A stretch of 64,000 nt of DNA from Pseudarthrobacter sp. GA104. Lineage in GTDB: Bacteria > Actinomycetota > Actinomycetes > Actinomycetales > Micrococcaceae. The stretch is taken from contig NZ_WOWL01000001.1 in NCBI RefSeq assembly GCF_009741265.1, forward strand, positions 1,488,001 to 1,552,000. Direction: 5' to 3'. This document shows, one piece after another, positions 53,840 to 62,071 of this stretch. The notes under the pieces were generated by a model. The model saw only the letters and a list, made by a program, of their open reading frames with translations. It searched no databases and was not told the DNA's origin. Position 1 is the first letter of the stretch. The number at the start of each line of letters is the position of its first letter. Made by a program: the position numbers and the translations under genes.

Positions 53840-55153
53840 TCACCTGGGATCGGCCACGGTTCCCATAAACAACGGCAGTCCGGTTTCAACGTGGACGATC
53901 TGGTAGTGGAACGGCCGGTCAAACTCGATGGTCCGCTCAGGCTGCGGCGGGGCGCTGGTGGCCATTCCGTTGATCTGGGTTACCGCGGCGGCAACGGTGC
54001 CCTTTTCGGCCACGGTGATGTTGGCAGCCTGGGCGGCCTGGGTGATCATCATCTGCGGCTGGATCGTGTTGAAGTCCTCCGTGGTGCCGAGCATGTTCTC
54101 CAGGCCCAGCGCCCCGAAGACCTTGCGGAGGTCAAAACTGGACCTGTGGTCCCAGCGGGGCAGCTGGATCTGCACTGACGCGGGCTGGGCCACATCAAAC
54201 GTGGCCGCGATTTCCGTTAGTTTTTCCGCGCCGAAGGCCGCAGGGGCGGGAGTGTCGGCGGTAGCGGCTGTGTCAGCGGGAGCGGCCGTCTCCGCGGGCA
54301 GGACCAGCCGCATGACGAAACCGTCGGCGTAGGGAAGGTCCACACCCTGCCAGCCGGCACCTTCCGCATATTTCATCGTGAGTTCGTTGTGCATGGCAGG
54401 CACCGCGATTTCCTCGCCCGCGGCTGTCGTGAACGGCAGGTCGGAGGTGGCGTTCGGATCGAACGGTGCGCTCCAGGCGGCGGCGAAGTACAGCGAGTTG
54501 AGCAGGCTGAAGGTGTTGTCGGGGTCGTATTCCGCCGGGGCCTCCTTGATCCGGCCGCCGGTGTTCCTGCTCACCCACGCATCTATGGCGGGCTTCGTTG
54601 CTTCTTCGTCGCGGAAATCCACGGGATACACCCCGGATCCATAGTGCCGGGCCAGTGTGTCCAGGAAGGACCGCCCGGTAGGCACGTCCTTGTCGACGAA
54701 GAGCCCGTTGGCGGAGTGCATGACCGGTTTCCGCGGCGGGTTGTCCTCATCCACTGCGCCGGGGTCGCCGTCGAACTTTTCCAGCGAGCGGAGGACCGAG
54801 TTCATGGCCTCGTCGCGCTTCTCAAGGGGGAATTGCAGGACGCTGTCCATCTCGGCCGCGGTCCCGCCGGTGGCACCCGCGCGCAGCATGGCGAGGGCAA
54901 TCAGCAGGCTCCCGGGCGAGGACACGACGTTCCCGTTGGCGCCGTCGCCGCCGTCGGCCAGCAGCGCCTCGCCGAGGACGAACGCGGAAGCCCGGAAGGA
55001 GCGCAGCTCAGCGGCGTAGTCCGCGCGGTCCACCGAAACCCGCTCGACGCCGTCGGCCGTGAGGAGTTCCGGGGCCGGCGGCCGGGCCGGCGCCGCACAC
55101 CCCGCCAGTCCCATCAAGGCACCCAGCGCAATTATCCGCTGAAAACGAAACAC
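53840..55153 (-). CDS. lipoprotein serpin (serine protease inhibitor family)
   Basis: A 437-residue serpin anchored outside the membrane. The signal sequence ends in lipobox MGLAGC; the serpin fold follows, with NVVSSPGSLLIALAMLRAGA, TFSLLNSLYFAAAWSAPF and the C-terminal RPFHYQIVHVETGLPLFMG. The reactive-centre loop aligns without gaps to alpha-1-antitrypsin: hinge EKGTVAAAV with small residues, then P1-P1' = Thr399-Ser400 followed by APP. The small hinge residues indicate an inhibitory serpin. GTG at 55153 with GGGGAGG 8 bases upstream is preferred over the ATG at 55174. Confidence 0.92.
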   Translation of the reverse strand: MFRFQRIIALGALMGLAGCAAPARPPAPELLTADGVERVSVDRADYAAELRSFRASAFVLGEALLADGGDGANGNVVSSPGSLLIALAMLRAGATGGTAAEMDSVLQFPLEKRDEAMNSVLRSLEKFDGDPGAVDEDNPPRKPVMHSANGLFVDKDVPTGRSFLDTLARHYGSGVYPVDFRDEEATKPAIDAWVSRNTGGRIKEAPAEYDPDNTFSLLNSLYFAAAWSAPFDPNATSDLPFTTAAGEEIAVPAMHNELTMKYAEGAGWQGVDLPYADGFVMRLVLPAETAAPADTAATADTPAPAAFGAEKLTEIAATFDVAQPASVQIQLPRWDHRSSFDLRKVFGALGLENMLGTTEDFNTIQPQMMITQAAQAANITVAEKGTVAAAVTQINGMATSAPPQPERTIEFDRPFHYQIVHVETGLPLFMGTVADPR

Positions 55154-55292
55154 CTCTGTTGCCTCCCCTGGCATGCCAAAGGCGGGAATCCGCCTCCTCC
55201 CAGTGAAACAGCGACGGCGGCGCGTGACGATGCCGGCAGGGTCACGCTTTGCATTCGTTTTGGTCTCGCCCGGCTCGCGGGACGCCGCGCCG

Positions 55293-55395
55293 GACCCTCT
55301 CTCACTTAACGGTGGAAAACCCGGGACCCTCTCTCACTTTCCTGAAGAAAGTGAGAGAGGGTCGAAGGAAAATCCACATCAGGTGATAGAGCGTC
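55293..55395. repeat. nested inverted repeat element (CTCTCAC family)
   Basis: The inner hairpin is a perfect 17-bp stem (55325-55341 with 55347-55363, loop CTGAA). Outer arms 55293-55316 and 55373-55395 are imperfectly complementary. The element lies in the 318-base gap between the serpin gene and the MHS transporter gene, both on the minus strand; nothing else clear is seen in the rest of that gap (55154-55292). Closely related to 60335-60437. Confidence 0.9.
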
Positions 55396-55471
55396 GTGGC
55401 GTGGCGGGCGGACGACGGCGGGCGGGCACCCGCCGTCGTCATCAGTCCTGCCGCGGGTGCGCCTCCGGGAG

Positions 55472-56866
55472 CTAGACGCCCAGGAGGTCCTTGTCCTTGT
55501 CGCCGTCCTTGCGCTCCTGCACCCACGCGTGGCCCTGTTCCTGGTCCAGGTGGGTTGCCTTCTTGTTCTTCAGCGCAAAGATGTACACCAGCAGCGACAG
55601 GGCAATGGCCACGGTGACGTAGGTGAAGAACAGGTCAACCCGCTCGGCCTTCTGGAAGGCTGCGCCGATGAGTGGAACGGTCCCGCCGAACAGCGAGTTG
55701 GCGATCGCGTAACCCAGGCCGACGCCAAGGGCACGGATCGAGGCCGGGAACAGCTCGGCTTTCACCAGTGCGTTGATGGAGGTGTAGCCGCCCACGATCA
55801 CCAGGCCACCCATCATCAGCAGGAAGGCGGTAAAGGGATCCTTGGTGTTGGACAGGGTGGAGAGCAGCGGCCAGGTGAACAGGACGCCGGTGATGCCGAA
55901 CCACAGGAGCAGCGGCTTGCGGCCCACCTTGTCCGAAATCATGCCGTACACGGGCTGCAGGAGCATGAAGATGAACAGCGCCCAGAAGTTGATCACCGAG
56001 GTGTCGGTCTTGGCGATGCCGGAGGTATCGTTCATGAACTTCAGGATGAAGTTGGTGTAGGTGTAGAAGGCCACGGTGCCGCCGAGCGTGACACCGATGC
56101 AGATCAGCAGCGGCTTCCAATACTGCGTGAACAGCAGCTTCATGGTGCCGGGCTGGGCAACTCCCGCTTCGGCCGGGGTCTTTGCAGCCTGCACCTGCTC
56201 TTCCGAAACAGTCTCTTCCATAGAGCGCCGGAGCCAGAGGACCACGAGCGCCGCGACGCCGCCCAGCGCGAACGGGATCCGCCAGCCCCACTCCGTGAGG
56301 TCATCCTTGGGCATGGCATTTTGCAGGATCACCAGGACCAGAAGGGCCAGCATCTGCCCGCCGATCAGGGTGACGTACTGGAAGCTGGAGAAGAAGCCGC
56401 GCCGCCTGGACGTGGCAGCCTCGGACATGTAGGTGGCACTGGTGCCGTACTCGCCGCCCACGGAGAAGCCCTGGACCAGGCGGATCAGGATCAGCAGGAT
56501 CAATGCCCAGACGCCCACCTGCTCGGTGGTGGGCAGGACGGCGATGGCGAATGACCCCGCGGACATCAGGGTCACGCTGAGGGTCAGCGCTGCCTTGCGG
56601 CCGTTGCGGTCCGCGTACCGGCCGAAGAACCAGGCGCCGATGGGCCGCATGAGGAACGACGTCGAGAAGACGGCCATCGCTTCCAGGCCCGCCTGGAGGT
56701 CGTCCTTCGAGTTGAAGAAGTGGGACTGGAAGTAGGCGGCGAAGACCGTGTAGACGTACAGGTCATACCACTCCACCAGGTTGCCGGCAGAGCCCTTGAG
56801 GATGTTGCTGACCGCCCGTCGGGTCTCGGCCGACTCACTCACTGCCGCGGTTTGCTGGGTGCTCAT
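55472..56866 (-). CDS. MHS family proton symporter (KgtP/ShiA-type MFS)
   Basis: A 464-residue, twelve-helix metabolite:H+ symporter. The family N terminus GNLVEWYDLYVYTVFAAYF is clear, with motif A GRYADRNGRKAALT after helix 2, GGEYGTSATYMSEAA in helix 5 and SDKVGRKPLL in the second half. Members import 2-oxoglutarate, shikimate, citrate or similar acids. A 27-codon open frame overlaps its start. Divergent from a two-component/TAXI operon that may regulate it. Confidence 0.92.
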   Translation of the reverse strand: MSTQQTAAVSESAETRRAVSNILKGSAGNLVEWYDLYVYTVFAAYFQSHFFNSKDDLQAGLEAMAVFSTSFLMRPIGAWFFGRYADRNGRKAALTLSVTLMSAGSFAIAVLPTTEQVGVWALILLILIRLVQGFSVGGEYGTSATYMSEAATSRRRGFFSSFQYVTLIGGQMLALLVLVILQNAMPKDDLTEWGWRIPFALGGVAALVVLWLRRSMEETVSEEQVQAAKTPAEAGVAQPGTMKLLFTQYWKPLLICIGVTLGGTVAFYTYTNFILKFMNDTSGIAKTDTSVINFWALFIFMLLQPVYGMISDKVGRKPLLLWFGITGVLFTWPLLSTLSNTKDPFTAFLLMMGGLVIVGGYTSINALVKAELFPASIRALGVGLGYAIANSLFGGTVPLIGAAFQKAERVDLFFTYVTVAIALSLLVYIFALKNKKATHLDQEQGHAWVQERKDGDKDKDLLGV

Positions 56867-56946
56867 CGCTGAACCTTCCTTGGCTGCGCGGCCCCGGCTA
56901 TGCGCCCTGGCCCGACTTTCGTGCTGTCCATGGCAGCATTGCTCAT
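56863..56946 (-). CDS. 27-residue upstream open frame coupled to the MHS transporter gene
   Basis: An ATG at 56946, preceded by GAGGAGGA 5 bases upstream, opens a 27-codon frame beginning MSNAAMDSTKVG and ending in PRKVQR. Its TGA overlaps the transporter ATG in an ATGA and it is in a different frame. The strong site suggests real translation and coupling, perhaps as a leader peptide. No similarity recognised. Confidence 0.45.
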   Translation of the reverse strand: MSNAAMDSTKVGPGRIAGAAQPRKVQR

Positions 56947-57211
56947 GGTTCCTCCTCGACGTTGAACGTCCCCTGGAAGCCCGGGGACCCCACCAAAGCT
57001 ATTGGTGAGCCAGCGCACAGCCCAAGCGAAAACCGAATTCCTAACACTTCCTTAGGTTTTCCCCGCGGGCAGCGGGTCCAAGGCCGCGGTGCCGGGCAGG
57101 GCGACCGCCCCGGGCCGGGCGGAAAACAAGCGAACGGGGTAACCTCCAAAGGCGGGCAGGGGAAATCGCGCCCCTGAAAACGGAAGCCGCCCAACGGAAC
57201 AGGAACTGGCA
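56947..57211. promoter_or_regulatory. divergent regulatory region, transporter versus two-component operon
   Basis: This 265-base stretch separates the small frame before the MHS gene from the response-regulator ATG. It contains an inverted repeat CCTAA-N7-TTAGG (57040-57056) flanked at distance by AAAACC (57029-57034) and GGTTTT (57055-57060). This could be a binding site for the OmpR-type regulator encoded next. No other coding signal is seen. Confidence 0.4.
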
Positions 57212-57880
57212 ATGGATGTGCTGATCGTCGAGGACGACGACGCCATGGCATCCGCCCTCGGGGCGGCCGTGGTTTCCGCCGGGCATGCGTCGGCCAGGGT
57301 TTCCCGGGGCGCCGACGCACTCCTGGAGCACAGGCGCTTCGGCGTGATCCTGCTGGACCTGGGGCTTCCTGACATGGACGGCCTTGAGGTGCTCCGGAAG
57401 CTTCGGCAGGTCACGGACGTTCCCATCCTGATCCTCACTGCGCGCGACGACGAACGGAGCGTGGTCCTTGGCCTCCGTTCCGGGGCCGATGACTACCTCG
57501 TCAAGCCCGTAAAGCTCGTGGAGCTCCTGGCCCGGATCGAAGCCGTCACCCGGCGGGCGGGCCGCGCTCCCGGCAACACGCAGCGGCGGATCGTGCTGGG
57601 GGAACTCGAGGTGGACCTCGAACGCCGCCTGGCAGTACTCGGCGCACAGGTACTCCCCCTGACCGCCACGGAATTCGACCTGCTGGCCCTACTGGCCAGC
57701 CATGCAGGGTCAGTAGTGACCCGCGAACAGATCCTGGACGCACTGTGGGGCGATGCGTTCCTGGCCTCCTCGCGGTCACTTGACGTGCACCTGACCGGGC
57801 TGAGATCCAAACTGCAGCTGCCGGGGTTCATCATCAACGTGCGCGGGGTCGGCTATAGGGTCGAGGCGGACCCTGCGTGA
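57212..57880 (+). CDS. OmpR family response regulator
   Basis: A 222-residue two-component regulator. Receiver domain (1-115): acidic pocket VEDDD at 6-10, phospho-acceptor Asp in LLDLGLPDMDG (about residue 50) and conserved Lys in YLVKPVKL. The C-terminal winged-helix domain (about 125-220) has LTATEFDLLALLASHAG and SLDVHLTGLRSKL. AGGAAC precedes the ATG. It is followed by the sensor kinase with a 4-base overlap. QseB/TctD-like in overall appearance. Confidence 0.94.
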   Translation: MDVLIVEDDDAMASALGAAVVSAGHASARVSRGADALLEHRRFGVILLDLGLPDMDGLEVLRKLRQVTDVPILILTARDDERSVVLGLRSGADDYLVKPVKLVELLARIEAVTRRAGRAPGNTQRRIVLGELEVDLERRLAVLGAQVLPLTATEFDLLALLASHAGSVVTREQILDALWGDAFLASSRSLDVHLTGLRSKLQLPGFIINVRGVGYRVEADPA

Positions 57881-59328
57881 AGCTCCGTGTCCTCGGGATC
57901 CTGAGCATCCTTTCCGTCCTCCTGGTGCTCATCGCGTCCAATGCCCTCCTGGCCTCCGCCAGCCGGGAACTCACGCAGGAACTCCAGATCAACCGGGCCA
58001 CTGCCCTAAACAGGCTGGCGCAGGTTGCGTTCGACGCCGGCACTGAGGGAGGTGATTCCACCCAGTTGCAGGCCGAAATGGACAGGTACTCGGAGCTCTA
58101 CGCCGAAGGAGTCCTGGTCCGGCTCCAGCAGGGCACCCTGCGCTCCGGCGGCCTGAGCGAGGACCGGGCAGACGTGCGGAATGCCTTGGCCAGGGCCAGC
58201 CTGAACCTCAGTGACACCACACTGGCGCCGCTTCAGCCGTTCGGCACGGGCTCCGAGGTGATTTCCCGCTCGTTTGGAAGCGCCAGCCAGGTACTCGGAG
58301 CAGCGGTCCTGGAAGTCAACCAGGACGCTGCCCGGCAGAAACTCCGCGAACGCTGGCTCGGCGTCGGACTGGCCGCGGCGGCACTCATGGCGATGCTCCT
58401 CATCGGCGCGTCCCGGGTGACCCGCTGGGTGCTGCGCCCTGTCCACCGGCTCAATGCCGCCGTCGCCGAACTGGAAACCACCGGCCGCAGCAGCCGGCTG
58501 CCGGAGGAAGGGCCGCCCGAGCTGAGGGCCCTGAGCCGTTCCTTCACTGCGATGGCACAAAGCGTCAGTGACAGCATCGAAGCGCAGCGCCAGCTCATTG
58601 CGGACACCTCCCATGAACTGCGCAACCCTGTTGGTGCGCTCCGGCTGCGCGTCGACTTGCTCCAGCTGGAATTGAAGACCGCCCGGGAAAAGGCAGCTGC
58701 ATCCGCCGTCGAGACTGAGCTCGAGAGGGTCGAGGAGATCCTTGACGGCGTCCTCAAACTCGCCGCCGCCGAACACCGGGCCTTCGAGGATTCCGCCGGC
58801 CCACCCGGCGGCGCGCCTTCGCGGCGAGATCGGGGGCCCATTGATCCAGTCCCTGTCCTGCAGGAAGAGGCCGAACGTGCAGGACCTGCCGCGCGACGTG
58901 CCGGCGCCTCCATCCATTTCGACAGAACGTCCGGGCAGCCTGCGCTGATTGCCTGCGATGCGGGGGACCTTGCGCAGATGGCCGGGGAACTGCTGAACAA
59001 CGCGGTCAAATATGCCGGCCGCGCCCGGATATCGGTTGCCGTCCGTAACCTCGGCGCCACCGTGGTGATCGAAGTGTCCGACGACGGGCCCGGGCTCTCG
59101 TCCGAGGAAAGGGCATCTGCCACCCAGCGGTTTTGGCGTTCACCGAAGCACCGGGACGTGCGCGGAAACGGCCTGGGCATGACCATCGTCGAAAAGCTGG
59201 CCGCGGCCAATGGTGGACGCCTGCTGCTCCGCGAGGCGCACCCGCACGGCCTGGCGGCGTTCCTGGAGTTTCCCCGGGTCCCCAAAAGCGGTCCGGACGC
59301 CACGGGGCAGGTGGCTCCGCATGCCTGA
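57877..59328 (+). CDS. membrane sensor histidine kinase
   Basis: A 483-residue kinase. The first membrane segment is at about residues 5-28, an extracytoplasmic domain runs to about 165, and the second segment is LGVGLAAAALMAMLLIGA, then HAMP. The phospho-acceptor box is DTSHELRNPVGALRLRVDLL; the ATPase domain has LLNNAVKYAG (N box), SDDGPGLS (G1) and GNGLGMTIVEKLA (G2). GTG start overlaps the regulator stop (GTGA). Together with the TAXI lipoprotein downstream it may sense a carboxylate. Confidence 0.93.
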   Translation: MKLRVLGILSILSVLLVLIASNALLASASRELTQELQINRATALNRLAQVAFDAGTEGGDSTQLQAEMDRYSELYAEGVLVRLQQGTLRSGGLSEDRADVRNALARASLNLSDTTLAPLQPFGTGSEVISRSFGSASQVLGAAVLEVNQDAARQKLRERWLGVGLAAAALMAMLLIGASRVTRWVLRPVHRLNAAVAELETTGRSSRLPEEGPPELRALSRSFTAMAQSVSDSIEAQRQLIADTSHELRNPVGALRLRVDLLQLELKTAREKAAASAVETELERVEEILDGVLKLAAAEHRAFEDSAGPPGGAPSRRDRGPIDPVPVLQEEAERAGPAARRAGASIHFDRTSGQPALIACDAGDLAQMAGELLNNAVKYAGRARISVAVRNLGATVVIEVSDDGPGLSSEERASATQRFWRSPKHRDVRGNGLGMTIVEKLAAANGGRLLLREAHPHGLAAFLEFPRVPKSGPDATGQVAPHA

Positions 59329-60331
59329 CTTTCGCTTCAGACCGCCGTCGAGACGCGAAGTCCTCAGGGCCGGTGCTGCCGCAGGGCTCGCGGGACTGCT
59401 GCCACCGGCGCTGGCGGCCTGCACCCCGGCGGACAGCCCCGACGCCGTTACCGTTGCGGGCGGCGAACCGGGCGGCTTCTACCTGGAGTTCGCCACCCTG
59501 CTTGCCGCGTCCCTGCAGCGCCATGGGGTGGCCCGGCAGGCCACGGCCCTGACCACGGGGGGCAGCCTGGACAACCTCGGACAGCTCATTGCCGGGAAAG
59601 CCACGTTCGCCGTCGCCCTCGCTGATGCCGCCGCGCAGAGGGAAGCAGGGAAGAACACGTCCGACGCCGGCATTACGGCTCTCGGGCGGGTGTACGAAAA
59701 CTACGTCCATTGCGTGGTCCGGAAGGCCAGCGGGATCCGGGGCATCGGGGAGCTGGCCGGCAGGACGGTGGCTGTGGGCGAGCCGGGTTCGGGGACGTCC
59801 CTCACCACTCCCCGCCTCCTTGAGGCCGCGGGGCTTGGTTCCGTCGCTGCCGGCGGGGCCGGAGCTGCAGGGCAAGCCGTCACCGTCCTGAACCTGGGCC
59901 TCAATGACGGCCTCGCGGCACTGCGTGCGGGGTCAGTGGACGCCCTGTTCTGGTCCGGGGGCGTTCCCACGGCCGCCATCTCTGCTGCCCATGACGACGT
60001 GGGTCTCAACTTCCTCGATCTTTCCCTGTTGTTGCCGGCGCTGCGGTCCAGGTACGGCGTCTTTTATGACCGGGTCCTGATCCCGGCGGGCGCCTACGGG
60101 GGTGTCCCTGCCGTCTGGACAGTGGGGGTGACCAACCTGCTGCTGTGCCGGAGCGACCTGGACGCCCGCACCGTGAAAAGAACCGTGGAACTGCTGGTGG
60201 GCCATGCGGAAGAGCTCATCCCCCGCTCGAGCCTGGGAGTTCAGTTCCTGAGCCCGGATTCCCTGATCAACACGGCCGGCATTCCGTTGCACCCGTCAGC
60301 GGCGGACGCTTACCGCGAGCTGCACGGGTGA
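59321..60331 (+). CDS. TAXI-family (TRAP-type) solute-binding lipoprotein without TRAP permease
   Basis: A 336-residue exported binding protein. Its signal has a twin-arginine motif (SRREVLRAG) and a lipobox-like LAAC. The TAXI pattern follows: GGEPGGFYLEFATLLAASL, a GGSLDNLGQLIAGKATFAVAL segment, and GRTVAVGEPGSGTSLTTPRLL. TAXI proteins bind glutamate or other dicarboxylates for TRAP transporters, but no TRAP membrane genes are here. The ATG overlaps the kinase stop by 8 bases, so it more likely presents ligand to the kinase (inference). Confidence 0.9.
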   Translation: MPDFRFRPPSRREVLRAGAAAGLAGLLPPALAACTPADSPDAVTVAGGEPGGFYLEFATLLAASLQRHGVARQATALTTGGSLDNLGQLIAGKATFAVALADAAAQREAGKNTSDAGITALGRVYENYVHCVVRKASGIRGIGELAGRTVAVGEPGSGTSLTTPRLLEAAGLGSVAAGGAGAAGQAVTVLNLGLNDGLAALRAGSVDALFWSGGVPTAAISAAHDDVGLNFLDLSLLLPALRSRYGVFYDRVLIPAGAYGGVPAVWTVGVTNLLLCRSDLDARTVKRTVELLVGHAEELIPRSSLGVQFLSPDSLINTAGIPLHPSAADAYRELHG

Positions 60332-60334
60332 CCC

Positions 60335-60437
60335 GATCCTCTCTCACTTAACGCTGGAAAACCCGGGACGCTCGCTCACTTTCCTGAAGAGAGTGATAGA
60401 GCGTCCGAGGGAAATCCACATCAAGTGAGAGAGCGTC
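60335..60437. repeat. nested inverted repeat element (CTCTCAC family)
   Basis: Same architecture as 55293-55395: outer arms 60335-60358 and 60415-60437, inner hairpin 60366-60383/60389-60406 with loop CTGAA. The linker GGAAAACCCGGGAC and the tail AATCCACATCA are shared with the first copy. Sits between the TAXI gene and the convergent RamB-like gene. Confidence 0.9.
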
Positions 60438-60441
60438 CGGG

Positions 60442-61929
60442 TCACGTTCCCGAGTGCGCCTGAAGGAAGCTGTACACCTCGGTTTCGTCGACGCCGGGGA
60501 AGGCGCCGGGCGGCATGGCCGCCAGCAGGTGCGAATGGGCCCGGGCGGAGGGCCAGGCGTTGCCGGCCCACTGCGAGGCGAGCTCGGCCGGCGGCCGTTT
60601 GCAGCAGTTCGGATCGGGGCAGGTGGACTTGGCCCGCGCGGTGGTTTCCCGTCCGCGGAACCATTTGACGTGCTGGTACGGCACGCCGATGCTGAGCGAA
60701 AACTCGCCGCTGGCTGAACGTTCGGTGCGGGCGGTGCACCAGTACGTCCCGGATGGCGTGTCGGTGTACTGGCTGTAGGCGCTGAACTTGTCCGGAACGT
60801 CGAACACTGCGCGGGAAGTCCAGGCCTTGCACGACGGCTGGCCCTCGATGGCGCCGGTGTGGTCCTGCGGGAACGCAACGCCGTCGTTCTCGTATGCCTT
60901 GTAGATGATTCCGCTCTGGTGCGTCTTCTGGAAATGGGTGGTGATGCCCAGGTGCTGCGTGGCAAGGTTCGTGAACCGGTGGGCTGCCGTTTCATAGGAC
61001 ACGGCAAAAGCGTCCCTGATGTCCTCGACGGCGATTTCCTTGGCGGCCTTCGCCTTCTGCAGGAATTCCAGGGTTGCCTTTTCCGGCAGCAGGAGCGCTG
61101 CGGCAAAATAGTTCGTTGCCACGCGCTGGGCCAGGAAGTCGCCGTAGTTCTTCGGGGTTTCGTGTCCCAGCACGTAGTGGCCCAGGGCCTGCAGCAGGAC
61201 CGACCGGGGGTCGTGGTCCTGGCGCTGGTTCTGGGTCAGGTAAATTCTGCGGTTCTTCAAATCGGTCACGGAACGGGTGGAATGCGGCAGGTCACCCACG
61301 TGGTGCAGGGTGAATCCGAGGTTCTCGGCGATGTCCGCGATGACGTGCTGGCTGAGCGGACCGGTGGTGTAGCCAACGCCTTTGAGGACCTTCTGCGCCT
61401 CGGCCTCGTACTCCGGAAAATAGTTGCCGCGCTCGCGCATCATTGCCCGCAGTTCACCGTTCGCCCGGCGCGCTTCCTCGGGGGTGGCCACCTGCTCGTT
61501 CATCTTGCGCTCCAGCTCATGCAGCAGCCCCACCTGGGCCTCCAGCACGTCCATCGGAAGCCGCGAGCTGATGCGGATTTTGGGCAGGTCCAGCGTCTCG
61601 TAGAGCGGACTGCGCTGGTAGCGTTCGAGCTCGATCTCCAAGGCGGCCCGGCGGCTGGGAGGCTCGGCACCGAGCAGTTGGTCGATGCTGACATTGAGGG
61701 CGGACGCCAAGTGCTGCAGCAGCCCGAGCTTCGGTTCCCGCTTGCCGTTCTCGATCAGGCTCAACTGGCTGGGCGCAGTACCGACGGCGGCGCTGAGGTT
61801 ATCGAGCGTCAGTCCAGCCTGCTTGCGCAGGTGGCGCACGCGGCGGCCAAGGCTAATGACGTCCAGTCCGGCAGACGCGGCGGACGGGGTGGGCGGCGCG
61901 GCTTCGCGGTTCCAGCTTCCAGGCGACAT
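60442..61929 (-). CDS. ramB: RamB-like regulator of acetate/glyoxylate metabolism (HTH-IrrE fusion)
   Basis: A 495-residue regulator. An XRE helix-turn-helix (LGRRVRHLRKQAGLTLDNLS, then SQLSLIENGKREPKL) is followed by a central IrrE/ImmA-like domain (LLQALGHYVLGHETP, an HExxH-like site without the Glu, so not a peptidase) and a C-terminal DUF2083 domain with Cys-rich CPDPNCC. RamB in corynebacteria represses aceA/aceB, and here it is divergent from aceA. The ATG at 61929 follows TATTCT and six bases (leaderless); an ATG at 61956 is possible. Confidence 0.9.
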   Translation of the reverse strand: MSPGSWNREAAPPTPSAASAGLDVISLGRRVRHLRKQAGLTLDNLSAAVGTAPSQLSLIENGKREPKLGLLQHLASALNVSIDQLLGAEPPSRRAALEIELERYQRSPLYETLDLPKIRISSRLPMDVLEAQVGLLHELERKMNEQVATPEEARRANGELRAMMRERGNYFPEYEAEAQKVLKGVGYTTGPLSQHVIADIAENLGFTLHHVGDLPHSTRSVTDLKNRRIYLTQNQRQDHDPRSVLLQALGHYVLGHETPKNYGDFLAQRVATNYFAAALLLPEKATLEFLQKAKAAKEIAVEDIRDAFAVSYETAAHRFTNLATQHLGITTHFQKTHQSGIIYKAYENDGVAFPQDHTGAIEGQPSCKAWTSRAVFDVPDKFSAYSQYTDTPSGTYWCTARTERSASGEFSLSIGVPYQHVKWFRGRETTARAKSTCPDPNCCKRPPAELASQWAGNAWPSARAHSHLLAAMPPGAFPGVDETEVYSFLQAHSGT

Positions 61930-61945
61930 TTCTAAAGAATACGTG

Positions 61946-61961
61946 AAGAAGTGCATTTCTT
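61946..61961. promoter_or_regulatory. near-palindrome between ramB and aceA
   Basis: AAGAAGTGCATTTCTT is a 16-base near-palindrome (two mismatched positions) centred on TGCA, inside the predicted ramB promoter. RamB sites in corynebacteria also have a TGCA-like centre flanked by A/T. It may be the autoregulatory or shared operator. Confidence 0.4.
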
Positions 61962-62041
61962 TCCATCATTTATCTCTAGTAAGCCTCTTGGAAGTGCGGA
62001 AAAGTAAGTGTCACGGAAAGAAACACCGCACCGGAAAAGCC

Positions 62042-62071
62042 GGTGGGAACCTCAACGGCGAGGTTCCCACC
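62042..62071 (+). promoter_or_regulatory. perfect 12-bp hairpin in the aceA 5' region
   Basis: GGTGGGAACCTC and GAGGTTCCCACC pair perfectly around loop AACGGC, ending 34 bases before the aceA ATG and upstream of its AAGGAG site. No T run follows, so it is not a simple terminator. It may stabilise the message or regulate it. Confidence 0.6.

Noticed and set aside
55457..56554. 365-codon plus-strand frame opposite the MHS transporter
   Set aside because: Gln/Asp/Gly-rich translation antisense to a twelve-helix transporter; no independent support.
60442..61929. IrrE-like region of the RamB-like protein considered as an active metallopeptidase
   Set aside because: The motif reads HYVLGHE without the HExxH Glu arrangement, as in other RamB regulators, so peptidase activity is unlikely.
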